A stretch of DNA of 64,000 nt from Microbacterium ulmi (GTDB lineage: Bacteria; Actinomycetota; Actinomycetes; Actinomycetales; Microbacteriaceae), in NCBI RefSeq assembly GCF_011759705.1, contig NZ_JAAOZF010000001.1:1671152-1735151 (forward strand). The letters are read 5' to 3'. Under the pieces are notes generated by a model. The model ran no database searches, was not told the DNA's origin, and worked only from the letters and a program-made list of their open reading frames with translations. Shown here one piece after another: positions 17,281 to 26,318 of the stretch (its first letter is position 1; each line of letters begins with the position of its first letter). The position numbers and the translations under genes were made by a program.

Positions 17281-18395
17281 CGCGACCGATCGTCGTCCTG
17301 TCGCTGGAGCCGTGGGACGACGTCTGGCGGCGCAACCAGTACCTCATCGACGGGCTCCTGCGCCTCGATCCCGCGCTGCGGGTCCTGTTCGTCGAGCCTG
17401 CCGCCGATCCGGTGTACGCGGCGCTCTCGCGGCGGCTTCCGCGGCCGGGCGCAGGCCGTCGCGTCCCACCGGGCGGCGACGGCCGGCTGATCCTGTTCCA
17501 ACCGACCAAGTGGCTCCCGCGCGTCGCCGGGTCGACAGCGGATCGGCTCCTGCGCCGTCAGGTCACCAGGGCCGTCCGCCGCCTGGGCTGGGAGCGCCCA
17601 GCCCTGTGGGTCAACGACCCGCGCTGGGCGCAGATCGTCGTCGAGACCGGATGGCCGTCGCTCTACGACATGACGGACGACTGGGTCGAGGCGACCCGCT
17701 CCGGCAGGGAGAGCCGTCGACTGCGCGAGACCGACGCCCTGCTCCTGCGAGTCGCGGATGCCGTCGTCGTCTGCTCGCGCGGACTCGAGACGTCGCGCGG
17801 GCGCGTGCGCCCCGTCCACCTCGTCCCCAACGCGGTCGACGTCGATCGCTACCGTACGCCCGTGGCCCGGCCCGGGGACCTTTCGGCGGGCGAGGTCGCA
17901 CTGTATGCGGGCACTCTCCACGAGGACCGACTCGACGTCGATCTCGTGGTGGGCACGGCGCGGGCCCTGCGCGACCGCGGTGCGTCCGTCGTGCTCGTGG
18001 GGCCGAATGCGCTCACGGCGGAGAACACCGCCATCCTGGAGGCTCAGCCGAACGTGCACGTCCTCGGCGCCCGGCCCTGGCACGCGGTGCCCGCGTACCT
18101 CCAGCACGCCGACGTCCTGATCGTCCCCCACGTCGTCGACGGGTTCACCGAGAGCCTTGATCCGATCAAGCTCTACGAGTACCTCGCGGTCGGCCGCCCC
18201 ATCGCGAGCACTCCCGTGGCCGGCTTCCGTGAGCGCGACGGGCGGGGCGTCGCGGTGGCGCGCGCAGAGGACTTCCCCGAGAAGGTCGCCGGCCTCATCG
18301 CGGAGCAGCCTCGGACGCTGCCCGCCGAGGACGTGCCGACCTGGGATGAGCGGGTCGCCGCCATGCTCGGCATCCTGCGCGAGCTACCCGCCTGA
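17277..18395 (+). CDS. Glycosyltransferase, TuaH/GT4-like
   Basis: The product is 372 aa. It has RNQYLIDGLL near the N terminus, YDMTDDWVEA in the first domain and a second-domain donor loop FTESLDPIKLYEYLAVGRPIAS. That D-P-x-K-x-x-E-Y pattern is typical of TuaH-like enzymes that transfer sugars to lipid-linked chains. The GTG start overlaps the upstream stop by 4 bp. The 3' end overlaps the convergent kinase gene by 12 bp. Substrate unknown. Confidence 0.87.
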   Translation: MTRPIVVLSLEPWDDVWRRNQYLIDGLLRLDPALRVLFVEPAADPVYAALSRRLPRPGAGRRVPPGGDGRLILFQPTKWLPRVAGSTADRLLRRQVTRAVRRLGWERPALWVNDPRWAQIVVETGWPSLYDMTDDWVEATRSGRESRRLRETDALLLRVADAVVVCSRGLETSRGRVRPVHLVPNAVDVDRYRTPVARPGDLSAGEVALYAGTLHEDRLDVDLVVGTARALRDRGASVVLVGPNALTAENTAILEAQPNVHVLGARPWHAVPAYLQHADVLIVPHVVDGFTESLDPIKLYEYLAVGRPIASTPVAGFRERDGRGVAVARAEDFPEKVAGLIAEQPRTLPAEDVPTWDERVAAMLGILRELPA

Positions 18396-20117
18396 ACGCG
18401 CATTCCCCTTCGCGGCGCTCATCGGGCTGTCGGCGTGCTCCTCGGTCGTGTGCTCGTCGGTCGCGATCGGCTCGTCGAGGATGACCTCGTCGTCGGCGGT
18501 CTCGAAGTCGTCGAGATCCTTCGGCACAGCGGGCTTGCCCGCGCTGGGACGCAGGTCCAGGCGCACACGACCAGACGAGCGGCGCTCGTGGGGCATGTCC
18601 CGCGTGGAGCTGTAGTAGCGGTCGTACGACTTGGGGACGCGCTTCCGGGAGCGATTCGCGACCACTCCGACCACGGCCACGTCGTTCGCGACGAGGTCGT
18701 CGACCGTGTCGACGAATCGGTCTCGACGTGTGCGGCCGAGCGACGCGAGCACGACCGCCCCGGTCGCGTGCTTCGCGAGCAGCGCGGCGTCGGTCAGCGC
18801 GTACGAGGGAGGGCTGTCGACGATGATGACGTCGGCGCGTGCGCGCACGAGGTCCAGCACGAGGCTGAGGGAATCGCTCGCGAGGAGGTCTGCGGGATCC
18901 GGCGGCTCCGATCCGGCCGGCAGGATCTTCAGCCCTGCGATGTCGGTGTCGGAGAGCAGCTGCTCGACATCCTCGCCGGAGATCGGCTCGTGGCTGTCGC
19001 GAGCCTTCTGGAGCAGCTCCGCGAGACCGGGGCCCTCCGCGGCTCCGCCGAAATAGGTCGGCAGCTCGGGGCGGCGCAGGTCGCCGCCGATGAGCACGAT
19101 GCGCTTGCCCGAGCGCGCCCACGTCGCGGCGAGGTTGGCGGAGACGAACGTCTTGCCGTCGTTGGGCTCGACGCTCGTGATGACGAAGATCGAGCCGGAC
19201 GTGCGGGCGAGCACCTGCAGGCTCGTGCGCATCGAGCGGATGCCCTCGTTGAGCGGTGTGCGGGCGCGGGCCAGGACCGGCAGCCGGTCGTCGCGCTTGG
19301 TGAGCTTGGGGTCCCACGGCAGCTGTGCGATCAGGGGCACGTCGACGAGCGACTCGAACTCGCGCTCGTCGCGGACGCGCGTGTCGAACTGCACCCAGAT
19401 GAGCGCCATCCCGATGCCCGCCATCAGGCCGACCGCGAACGCGACCGCCAGGACCAGTGCGGGAGGGTTGCCGACGCGGCTGCCGGGATCGGCCGGGGTC
19501 TGCACCGTGAGCGGCGACCCGGCGAGGGTGATCGCCTCGACCTGCGTGCTCAGGGTTCCCAGCGAGCTCAACGCGCGGGCGAGGCTCGAGCTGGCGATGC
19601 TGTCGTCGGGGTTGGCGGTGACCTGACGCTGCAGGTCGGCCGCCTGGGCGGCCTTGTCGGCCTGCTGGCCCTGCAGGGCCACGAGCCCCGCGGCGACCTG
19701 GTTGTTGATGTACGTGATGTACGCGTCGGCGACGGCATTCGCCCGGTCGTTGGCGACCCCCGGCGAGGGACCCGTGACCGTGATGATGATCCGGTCGGTG
19801 CGGGCGCCCTCCACGACCCGCCAGGTGGTGGTGCCGTACAGGGCGGTGGCGGGCGTCTCGCCCACGATCTCGGCCGCAGCCTTGAGCACCTCGGGCGAGC
19901 CGATGCTCTCCGTGTCGAAGTCGACGGGGATGGAGCCGAAGTACTGCTCCATCATTCCGGATGCCGCAGCCGCGTTGAGCTTGAGGGTCGTGCTCGCCTG
20001 GTAGACGGGCGTCTGCCTCACGACATAGAGCCCGGCCGCGAGCACCGCGAGCACGACGACGAGCAGGATGGCCCATCGTCGCTGCCACAGCACATTGAGG
20101 ATCTCGCGGAATGTCAC
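18384..20117 (-). CDS. Wzc-like polysaccharide co-polymerase with tyrosine kinase domain
   Basis: The product is 577 aa. There is a Wzz-type region with a first membrane helix (about residues 13-35) and a second near residue 230. A P-loop kinase domain follows: Walker A SVEPNDGKTF near 314-323, Walker A' GGDLRRP and Walker B VIIVDSPP. The tail holds a small tyrosine cluster SYDRYYSSTRDM near residue 499, the likely autophosphorylation site. The family controls polymer length and export in Wzy-type pathways. GTG at 20117 was chosen because AGGAG lies 4-5 nt upstream and VTFREILNVLWQRRW is the usual N terminus. Confidence 0.9.
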   Translation of the reverse strand: MTFREILNVLWQRRWAILLVVVLAVLAAGLYVVRQTPVYQASTTLKLNAAAASGMMEQYFGSIPVDFDTESIGSPEVLKAAAEIVGETPATALYGTTTWRVVEGARTDRIIITVTGPSPGVANDRANAVADAYITYINNQVAAGLVALQGQQADKAAQAADLQRQVTANPDDSIASSSLARALSSLGTLSTQVEAITLAGSPLTVQTPADPGSRVGNPPALVLAVAFAVGLMAGIGMALIWVQFDTRVRDEREFESLVDVPLIAQLPWDPKLTKRDDRLPVLARARTPLNEGIRSMRTSLQVLARTSGSIFVITSVEPNDGKTFVSANLAATWARSGKRIVLIGGDLRRPELPTYFGGAAEGPGLAELLQKARDSHEPISGEDVEQLLSDTDIAGLKILPAGSEPPDPADLLASDSLSLVLDLVRARADVIIVDSPPSYALTDAALLAKHATGAVVLASLGRTRRDRFVDTVDDLVANDVAVVGVVANRSRKRVPKSYDRYYSSTRDMPHERRSSGRVRLDLRPSAGKPAVPKDLDDFETADDEVILDEPIATDEHTTEEHADSPMSAAKGNARSGG

Positions 20118-20373
20118 ATTGCTCCTGGCATGTCGGGCCTGAGGGCCGTCGCTACTGAAAACCGAGGGTACTTCGTCCGGTGCACCCGCCGTCCTCACTC
20201 CCGGGCGGCTCAGATGCTCTCGCGTCTCGCGTGGACCGGCCGCAGACCTTCGTCGGCCGAGGCGCAGGACAGCATACCGAATAGGGCTGTTCGCAACCTG
20301 AGCGTCCATCGAGACCGCGCCCGCTCCGCGAGCCCGCGTGCGCGGGTCCCGATCTCCGCCGGGTCGGAGGGGA

Positions 20374-21903
20374 TCAGTACGCGCCCTTCGGGGCGACCAT
20401 GACGGCGGCCGTGCGCCACATGAGGACGAAGTCGCTCGTGACCGACCAGTTCTCCACGTAGCGGAGGTCGAGTCGCACCGACTCCTCCCACGACAGGTCG
20501 CTGCGCCCGCCGACCTGCCACGGGCCCGTGATCCCCGGCTTGATGTAGAGGCGGCGGTAGACCTTGCCGTCGTAGGCCGTGACCTCGTCGGGCAGCGGCG
20601 GACGAGGTCCGACGACGCTCATGTCTCCCACGAGCACGTTCCAGAACTGCGGGAGCTCGTCGATCGAGTACTTGCGCAGGAGCCGGCCGACCTTCGTGAT
20701 GCGCGGGTCGTCCTTCATCTTGAACAGGGGGCCGGCGCCCGCGTTGAGGTCTTGCAGGGCATCGCGCTCGACGTGCGCGTTCTCGCGCATCGAGCGGAAC
20801 TTGACCATCGAGAACTGCTCGCCGTCGCGCCCGATGCGGCGCTGGCGGTAGAAGACCCGTCCGGGGCTGTCGAGCTTGATGGCCAGCGCGATGAACGGCA
20901 GCGCGACGGCGATCCCCAGGAGGGCGACCGTGGCGACGGCGATGTCGACCGCGCGCTTGAGCACGTACCGAGCGCCCTCGAACGTCGGGATGGAGACCTG
21001 GATCAGCGGCAGTCCCTCGACGGGGCGCAGCGACATGCGCGGCCCCGCGACATCGGCGAGGGGGCTCGACAGGACCAGCTCGGATGCCGTTCCCTCGAGC
21101 TCCCAGCCGAGACGCTTGAGGTAGTCCGGATCGTCGTCGGGCGTGCTGGCGACGATGACGGCGTCCGCGCTCAGCTGGGCGGCGACGATCTGAGCCGTGT
21201 TCGGGTTGCCCATCGCGTTGAAGGAGTGGCCGCCGACGTGGAGGGTCTCGATGTCGGCGTCCTCCAGCGCGACGCCCACGACGCGGTATCCGTTGAGGTC
21301 GTCGGTGTGCACGGACTTCACGACGTACTCGACATCGCGGCGCTTGCCCACGACGATCGCGCGGGAGACGTACTCGCCGGCCTGACGCTGACGGACGAGC
21401 CACCGGCGCGAGAGCCACCTTCCGGTCAGCAGTCCGGCCGTGCCCAGGGGCAGGGCGACGAGCAGCTGCATGCGCAGCCCCTGCGACTGCAGCAGGACGA
21501 ACCCGATCGCGAGGACTCCGAACGCCATCCCGGTGGCGTGGCCGACGCGGCGATACTCCGTCGCGCCGTGGCCGATGGCCTGCGAGGCCCGCGTCTGGAA
21601 CAGCGCGAGGGCCAGGAGCCAGATCGCGACGGTCAGCAGGAACACGCGACCGAACTGCCACGGTGCGTCGAGGATGTGGACCTGCGCGATCGTGACGATC
21701 TGGATCCAGGCGGCGAGGCCCGACGACAGGAGCACGACGGCGGAGTCGATGAGAGCGACCCGCTGGCGGTAGCTGCGCTCCCACCGCAGGCGCCGCTCGA
21801 CGGCCGGTGCGACCCTCGGCGTGATGACCGTGCGTGGAAGCGGATCGGACAGTCGCGGCGCGGCGATAGGACCGCCGAGAGCGTCATCGGCGAACGTCGT
21901 CAT
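20374..21903 (-). CDS. Undecaprenyl-phosphate sugar phosphotransferase (initiating enzyme)
   Basis: The product is 509 aa. There are four N-terminal membrane helices, a central soluble region and a C-terminal bacterial sugar transferase domain from about residue 295. Diagnostic motifs are RRIGRDGEQFSMVKFRSM, DELPQFWNVLVGDMSVVGPRPP and KPGITGPWQVGGRSDLSWEE. It loads the first sugar phosphate onto undecaprenyl phosphate, starting repeat-unit synthesis. ATG at 21903 was preferred; GTG at 21915 is an in-frame alternative, and neither has a strong ribosome-binding site. A hairpin-rich leader lies upstream. Confidence 0.93.
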   Translation of the reverse strand: MTTFADDALGGPIAAPRLSDPLPRTVITPRVAPAVERRLRWERSYRQRVALIDSAVVLLSSGLAAWIQIVTIAQVHILDAPWQFGRVFLLTVAIWLLALALFQTRASQAIGHGATEYRRVGHATGMAFGVLAIGFVLLQSQGLRMQLLVALPLGTAGLLTGRWLSRRWLVRQRQAGEYVSRAIVVGKRRDVEYVVKSVHTDDLNGYRVVGVALEDADIETLHVGGHSFNAMGNPNTAQIVAAQLSADAVIVASTPDDDPDYLKRLGWELEGTASELVLSSPLADVAGPRMSLRPVEGLPLIQVSIPTFEGARYVLKRAVDIAVATVALLGIAVALPFIALAIKLDSPGRVFYRQRRIGRDGEQFSMVKFRSMRENAHVERDALQDLNAGAGPLFKMKDDPRITKVGRLLRKYSIDELPQFWNVLVGDMSVVGPRPPLPDEVTAYDGKVYRRLYIKPGITGPWQVGGRSDLSWEESVRLDLRYVENWSVTSDFVLMWRTAAVMVAPKGAY

Positions 21904-22081
21904 AGGTCGCGCCACCGTTCACACGGCACGACCAGCACCCACTGCTGCATGCGCTTCCCCAGAATGCATCTTCCCCAAGATCGGCGGATCCCCACCGCCG
22001 ATGCCCCTGTCCACCCCCGCTTGCTTCCGATCTCCGAAGAGACCTGCCGCAAGCCCCAGCCGCGAACATGAGAACTCCCTC
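21904..22081 (-). ncRNA. Candidate structured leader of the initiating sugar transferase gene
   Basis: On the minus strand this untranslated stretch folds by eye into two strong hairpins. Positions 22019-22054 form a two-part stem: six outer pairs, a symmetric 4-nt internal loop, then six inner pairs closed by a C(UUCG)G tetraloop. Positions 21980-22002 form an 8-bp stem whose loop carries TGGGGA. Two more GGGGA motifs follow at 21954-21979. A 61-codon reading frame with a good GAGGGA site begins at 22069 and ends inside the transferase gene, so a leader peptide is an alternative or additional explanation. No known riboswitch was recognised. Confidence 0.4.
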
Positions 22082-22087
22082 ACTCTA
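22082..22087 (-). promoter_or_regulatory. Predicted -10 element TAGAGT
   Basis: TAGAGT on the minus strand is the nearest good -10 hexamer upstream of the initiating sugar transferase. It implies a leader of about 170 nt. A -35 box is not obvious. Confidence 0.35.
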
Positions 22088-22191
22088 CGCGCACGGACTC
22101 GGTTGTGGAACCAGCATTTGTAACGAGCGTGTGAACGCCCGAAAGATACATCCGCGGCGTGATTCCGCCTGCTCGGATGTCTGGATCGGCG

Positions 22192-25100
22192 TCAGGCGAG
22201 GTCGCGCAGACGCGCCGCGATGCCGGCGTCCTCGCCCGCCCTCCGCTCGTACGTGACGGCGATGATCAGCAGCACGGCTCCGACGACGGCGAGGGTGATC
22301 CACCATGGCATCGACTGGATGCCGCGCCCGATCTGCACGAGGAACGCGAGGGCGTTCTCGACGGGCAGCACGACGACGCCGATGAAGAACGGCGCGGCCA
22401 GCCGGCGTCCGGCGCCCACGAGGATCGCGATGAGGGCCAGCACGATGACGAGGATCGCGCGCCACGTCAGAGGATCGGTGAAGGTCGCGGCGATCGAGGC
22501 GCCGAGGGTGACGACGATCCCGGGAGCGAGCAGGGCCCACGAGCCGGCGAAGCCGGCGGGCCAGTCGTTCGGGGAACGGCGGGGCGCGGCATCCCGCGTG
22601 CTGAGGTGGAGGGCGCCGGCCGCGAGCAGGAGGAGGCCGAGGGGGAGCGAGAACCACTCGACGCGCAGGTCGCGCGGGCTCCACGCGACGACGGCGGTGA
22701 CGAACGCGATCGCGAAGACGAACCAGACCGGTGGAAGGCTCGTCGTCCTCGCTCGGCTGCGCCACGCGATCGCGACGACGCCGAGGAGATACGCGAGCAT
22801 GAGCGCCCACATCGTCCAGATCGTGAACCAGTCGCGGTGGATCGCGGGCCACGCCGCGACGGCCACGCAGAGCGCGGCGGGGGCATGAAGCCAGCGGGTT
22901 CGGGAGAGGCGCGACTCCGGGCGAGCGCCCGACAGCAGACCGCGGGCGGCGAGAGCCGCCGGGACGGCGCCCGCGATCCCCGTCGCGAGGCAGACCACGA
23001 CGAGCGGGTCCGGCGCGCTGTCGAGGCCCGCGCCGAAGCGCACTCCCAGAACGGCCGCCGCCGCCGCGGCCGCGATCGCCGCGGCGAACGTCGCAGGGCG
23101 CAGAGCCCGCAGCCGCCACGCGTGCCGCCACCGTCCGAGCCCGAGCGAGAGCCCGAGCGCGACGAGGACCCACGACGCGGCGACCAGCCCGTACCCGCGT
23201 GCGACGGTCCCATCGATCGCGAGGACCGCGACGAGCGGCACGATCGCAACGGCGAGCCCCGACGCGTACAGCGGCGCGCCCCGCTTTCCACGCGCGGTCA
23301 GGGCGGCGCCGACGGCGGCGGCGCCGAGAGCCGGCGGCAGCAGGAACGGCTCCACCCCGCCGACCCCCGTCATCCCCCATACGCACCAGAGCGCACCCGT
23401 GAACGACGCGCCCGCGAGCCACCAGCCGTAGCGCCGCTTCGCCCACACCGACGTCGCCGCCGCGCCGATGCCGAGCACGACGAGCACGAGGAACGTCGTT
23501 CCCAGTCCCGCCGCATCCCGCACGATCGCGAGCAGCACGGCGATCGCGGCGGTCAGGAGCGTCGACGCCTCGATCGCGAGGCGCACGAGCGAGGCGTCCT
23601 GCTCGCCGATGCGCGAGGCGAGCGCCGAGCGGATCATCGCGGTGCTCGGCAGCGTGAGCGCGACGATGACGGCGATGACGGGCAGCACGACGGGCGACCC
23701 GCTCGCCGCGAGCAGCTGGGCGCCCAGGCACACCACGACGACGGCGAGCGAGGGTACGAGGGTGGCTGCGGCGAGGCTGCGGACCGGGATGCCGAGCCCT
23801 GGTCGCCTCGTCACGACGAGCGTGAGCGCGAGCAGGAAGATGAGCCCCGTCGAGAGCGCGGTCCATCCGCTGCGTTCGAACAGGACCTGCACGACGCCGA
23901 GCGCGAAGGGAACCGCGGTGACGACCAGGAGCGCGTACCACGTGCGCGGCGGGACGGATGCGAGGAAGGTCCCTGCGACGGCGGTGAGCGCGCCCGCCGA
24001 CGTCGTCAGGCAGACGACGGGGATCGGATCGGTGCCCCACAGCGTGAGCGCCGTCGCGAGGACGACGAGCGCGTACGCGTAGCCGGCGCCCGCGTGGACG
24101 AAGCGGACGGATGCCGGGACCGTGCGCGCGATCGCCGCGATCGTGACGACGACGGCGATGCCCGCACCCACGACGACGGCATCGTCGCGCCATGACGTGA
24201 TGGCGCACAGCAGGATCGCGAGGTGTGCGCCCACGATGAGCGGCACGCGTGCCCCCGCCCGTGCGGTGCGCAGCGGCGTGAGCACGAGCGCCGCGCCGAC
24301 CGCGATCGCGAGTCCCAGGCCGATCGCGATGCGCCCCCAGAGCAGGACGCCGGGCGCGCTGGCCAGTGTGAGGCCCGCGAGCACGGCGTACCAGACCCCG
24401 AGGTCGCCGAGCCAGCGCGTGCCGATCGGCGGGAGGACGGACGCGCCGCGGGCGGAGGCGTCGGCCCGGGCGTCTTCATCGGCGTCGAGCGGGGCGTGTC
24501 CGATCTGCACCGCGGCGGGGCCGCTCGACACGGCGGCCGAACCGATCGACAGCGCGACTGAGTCCCCCGACAGCGAGTCCGGGCCGTCCTGCATCGCGGC
24601 CGAACCGTCCGACAGCGCGACCGAACCGTCCGACAGCGCGACCGGGCCGTCCGGCACCGCGGCTGGGCCGGCGCGGCCGACCGCCCCTCGGGTCGGGGCG
24701 GCGGCATCCCTCCGCGCCCGCAGCAGGGAGAAGAGCACGAGTCCGGCGGCGAGGGCCGACAGGCCCAGGATGACGGCGGTCGTGCCGCCGGCATCCGTCG
24801 CCCCCGCGGTTCCGTCGCGCCGCAGGAGCACCGCGAGGAGAACGGTGAGTCCCGCCACGGCGGTCGGTGCGAAGGCGCTCAGCGCCACCGCGGTCACGGC
24901 ACCGCCCGTGACGAGACTCCGCCCCGCCGTGCGCGGAAGCGGCACGAGCGCAGCGACGACGTTCAGGCCGACGACGGCGGCGGCCGGAAGGAGGGCGAAC
25001 TGCCAGTAGAACGGGATCGCGCCCGCCTCGGCCGACAAAGGCAGCGCGACGAAGGCGAGCACCCCTGCGCCGCCCGCGACGAAGCTCCACAGCGAGCGGG

Positions 25101-26091
25101 CGACATGGCGGGTCGAGAAGAGCGACAGGGCCGCGATGGCGGCAAGCAGAGCGCTCATCCCGAGCCAGCGCGCCGACTCCGAGTCGGCACCCGCGAGCCA
25201 CTGCTGACCGAAGGCCGCGACGGTCGCGACGACCTGGACGATCGTCAGCGCGACCCGCTCCGACCGCAGCGGGTCGCCGAACCGTCGTGCGAGGCCGCCG
25301 ACCGCCTCGACGAGCACGCTCGCCGCCACGGCCGTGCCGAGCCATCCGAACACGCCGGCCCCGTCCGCGTCGAACGCGAACATGGCGGGAACGAGAGCGA
25401 GCCCGAGCAGCGACGTCCACAGCCACACGCGGATCCGCAGCCGCACGGCGAGAGCCGCCATGATCGCGCCCGCGATGAGCGTGCCGAGAGCCGCGAGCGT
25501 CCACGGCCGGTCGGGGGCGAGCTGCGAGAACGCCTGAACATCGAGCGCGAGGAACACCATCCCGAGCGCGCCGACGGCCTCGGCGGAGAACTGGAGGCCC
25601 CTTCGCGCGAGCGACCGGGCCGTGAACAGGAACGCGAGCGTGATCGCCGCGATGATGAGGCCGCGCGCGCCGCGGTCGGTGAGATCGGGATTGAAGAACG
25701 TGAACACGATCGCGGCGATCGCGACGAGCCCCGCGCCCGCGACGGCGAGGACGGACTGCACGGTCGCGCTCGCGCGTTGCGGCGCGGAGGGAAGGACGGA
25801 TGCCGCGGCCGGCCGCGAGACGGCGGGCGCCGTCGCGTCCTCGACGGGGCGCACGGGCACGCGGTCGAGGACGGACTGGCGGGCCTCGAGGGCTGCGACG
25901 GCGGCCTGCGAGGCATCCCACAGCTCCGCTCCAATCCCTCCGGTGAAGTCGGCGCCGCAGTTCGGGCAGCGCTGATGCGTGATCGGGGTGTCCTCGCACA
26001 CGGGGCACGTGATCGTGTCGAGGAGGCGTCCGGCCGCCGCAGAGCTCCACGTCGGGACGCGCCTCGTGGCCGGAACGCTCGACGCGCTCAC
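22192..26091 (-). CDS. Very large zinc-ribbon polytopic membrane protein (SCO7613 C-terminal-like)
   Basis: The product is 1299 aa. The first 50 residues hold a zinc ribbon with Cys29, Cys32, Cys42 and Cys45. From about residue 120 the protein is an almost unbroken series of hydrophobic segments, probably more than 35 helices. A polar insert near residues 475-540 is built from degenerate seven-residue repeats (SDGSVAL type). The organisation resembles the SCO7613 C-terminal-domain membrane proteins of Actinobacteria, whose function is unknown. GTG at 26091 overlaps the XRE regulator stop by 4 bp. It may sense or transport something, but the sequence does not say what. Confidence 0.8.
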   Translation of the reverse strand: MSASSVPATRRVPTWSSAAAGRLLDTITCPVCEDTPITHQRCPNCGADFTGGIGAELWDASQAAVAALEARQSVLDRVPVRPVEDATAPAVSRPAAASVLPSAPQRASATVQSVLAVAGAGLVAIAAIVFTFFNPDLTDRGARGLIIAAITLAFLFTARSLARRGLQFSAEAVGALGMVFLALDVQAFSQLAPDRPWTLAALGTLIAGAIMAALAVRLRIRVWLWTSLLGLALVPAMFAFDADGAGVFGWLGTAVAASVLVEAVGGLARRFGDPLRSERVALTIVQVVATVAAFGQQWLAGADSESARWLGMSALLAAIAALSLFSTRHVARSLWSFVAGGAGVLAFVALPLSAEAGAIPFYWQFALLPAAAVVGLNVVAALVPLPRTAGRSLVTGGAVTAVALSAFAPTAVAGLTVLLAVLLRRDGTAGATDAGGTTAVILGLSALAAGLVLFSLLRARRDAAAPTRGAVGRAGPAAVPDGPVALSDGSVALSDGSAAMQDGPDSLSGDSVALSIGSAAVSSGPAAVQIGHAPLDADEDARADASARGASVLPPIGTRWLGDLGVWYAVLAGLTLASAPGVLLWGRIAIGLGLAIAVGAALVLTPLRTARAGARVPLIVGAHLAILLCAITSWRDDAVVVGAGIAVVVTIAAIARTVPASVRFVHAGAGYAYALVVLATALTLWGTDPIPVVCLTTSAGALTAVAGTFLASVPPRTWYALLVVTAVPFALGVVQVLFERSGWTALSTGLIFLLALTLVVTRRPGLGIPVRSLAAATLVPSLAVVVVCLGAQLLAASGSPVVLPVIAVIVALTLPSTAMIRSALASRIGEQDASLVRLAIEASTLLTAAIAVLLAIVRDAAGLGTTFLVLVVLGIGAAATSVWAKRRYGWWLAGASFTGALWCVWGMTGVGGVEPFLLPPALGAAAVGAALTARGKRGAPLYASGLAVAIVPLVAVLAIDGTVARGYGLVAASWVLVALGLSLGLGRWRHAWRLRALRPATFAAAIAAAAAAAVLGVRFGAGLDSAPDPLVVVCLATGIAGAVPAALAARGLLSGARPESRLSRTRWLHAPAALCVAVAAWPAIHRDWFTIWTMWALMLAYLLGVVAIAWRSRARTTSLPPVWFVFAIAFVTAVVAWSPRDLRVEWFSLPLGLLLLAAGALHLSTRDAAPRRSPNDWPAGFAGSWALLAPGIVVTLGASIAATFTDPLTWRAILVIVLALIAILVGAGRRLAAPFFIGVVVLPVENALAFLVQIGRGIQSMPWWITLAVVGAVLLIIAVTYERRAGEDAGIAARLRDLA

Positions 26092-26318
26092 GCGGCATCC
26101 CCCCCGTCCGTCTCTTCGGGGACCCACTCGAGGATGTCGCCGGGCTGGCACTCGAGCACGCGGCAGATCGCGTCGAGCGTCGAGAACCGCACGGCCTTCG
26201 CGCGCCCGTTCTTGAGCACCGACACGTTGACGGGCGTGATGTCGATCGCGGCGGCGAGCTCGTTCACGGACATCTTCTTCTTCGCGAGCTCGACGTCGAG
26301 ATTGATGACGATCGGCAT
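26088..26318 (-). CDS. Small XRE/Cro-type regulator (YozG-like)
   Basis: The product is 76 aa, essentially one helix-turn-helix domain (NLDVELAKKKMSVNELA, then ITPVNVSVLKNGRAKAVRFSTLDAICRVLECQPGDIL). YozG-like regulators are usually paired with a DUF2975 membrane protein, as here: the start shares one base with the stop of the DUF2975 gene (TGATG). The stop overlaps the giant membrane protein start. It very likely binds the triple repeat at 26802-26858 and controls its own operon. Confidence 0.9.
   Translation of the reverse strand: MPIVINLDVELAKKKMSVNELAAAIDITPVNVSVLKNGRAKAVRFSTLDAICRVLECQPGDILEWVPEETDGGDAA

Noticed and set aside
21884..22069. 61-codon gene upstream of the sugar transferase
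   Set aside because: It has a good ribosome-binding site, but its Cys/Gly/Ser/Trp-rich product has no family. It is kept only as part of the leader hypothesis, not as a gene.
22159..24195. 678-residue plus-strand frame opposite the giant membrane protein
   Set aside because: Composition is charged and repetitive (R-E-R-D type), as expected from reading hydrophobic codons backwards; the minus-strand protein has a clear zinc ribbon and membrane helices.
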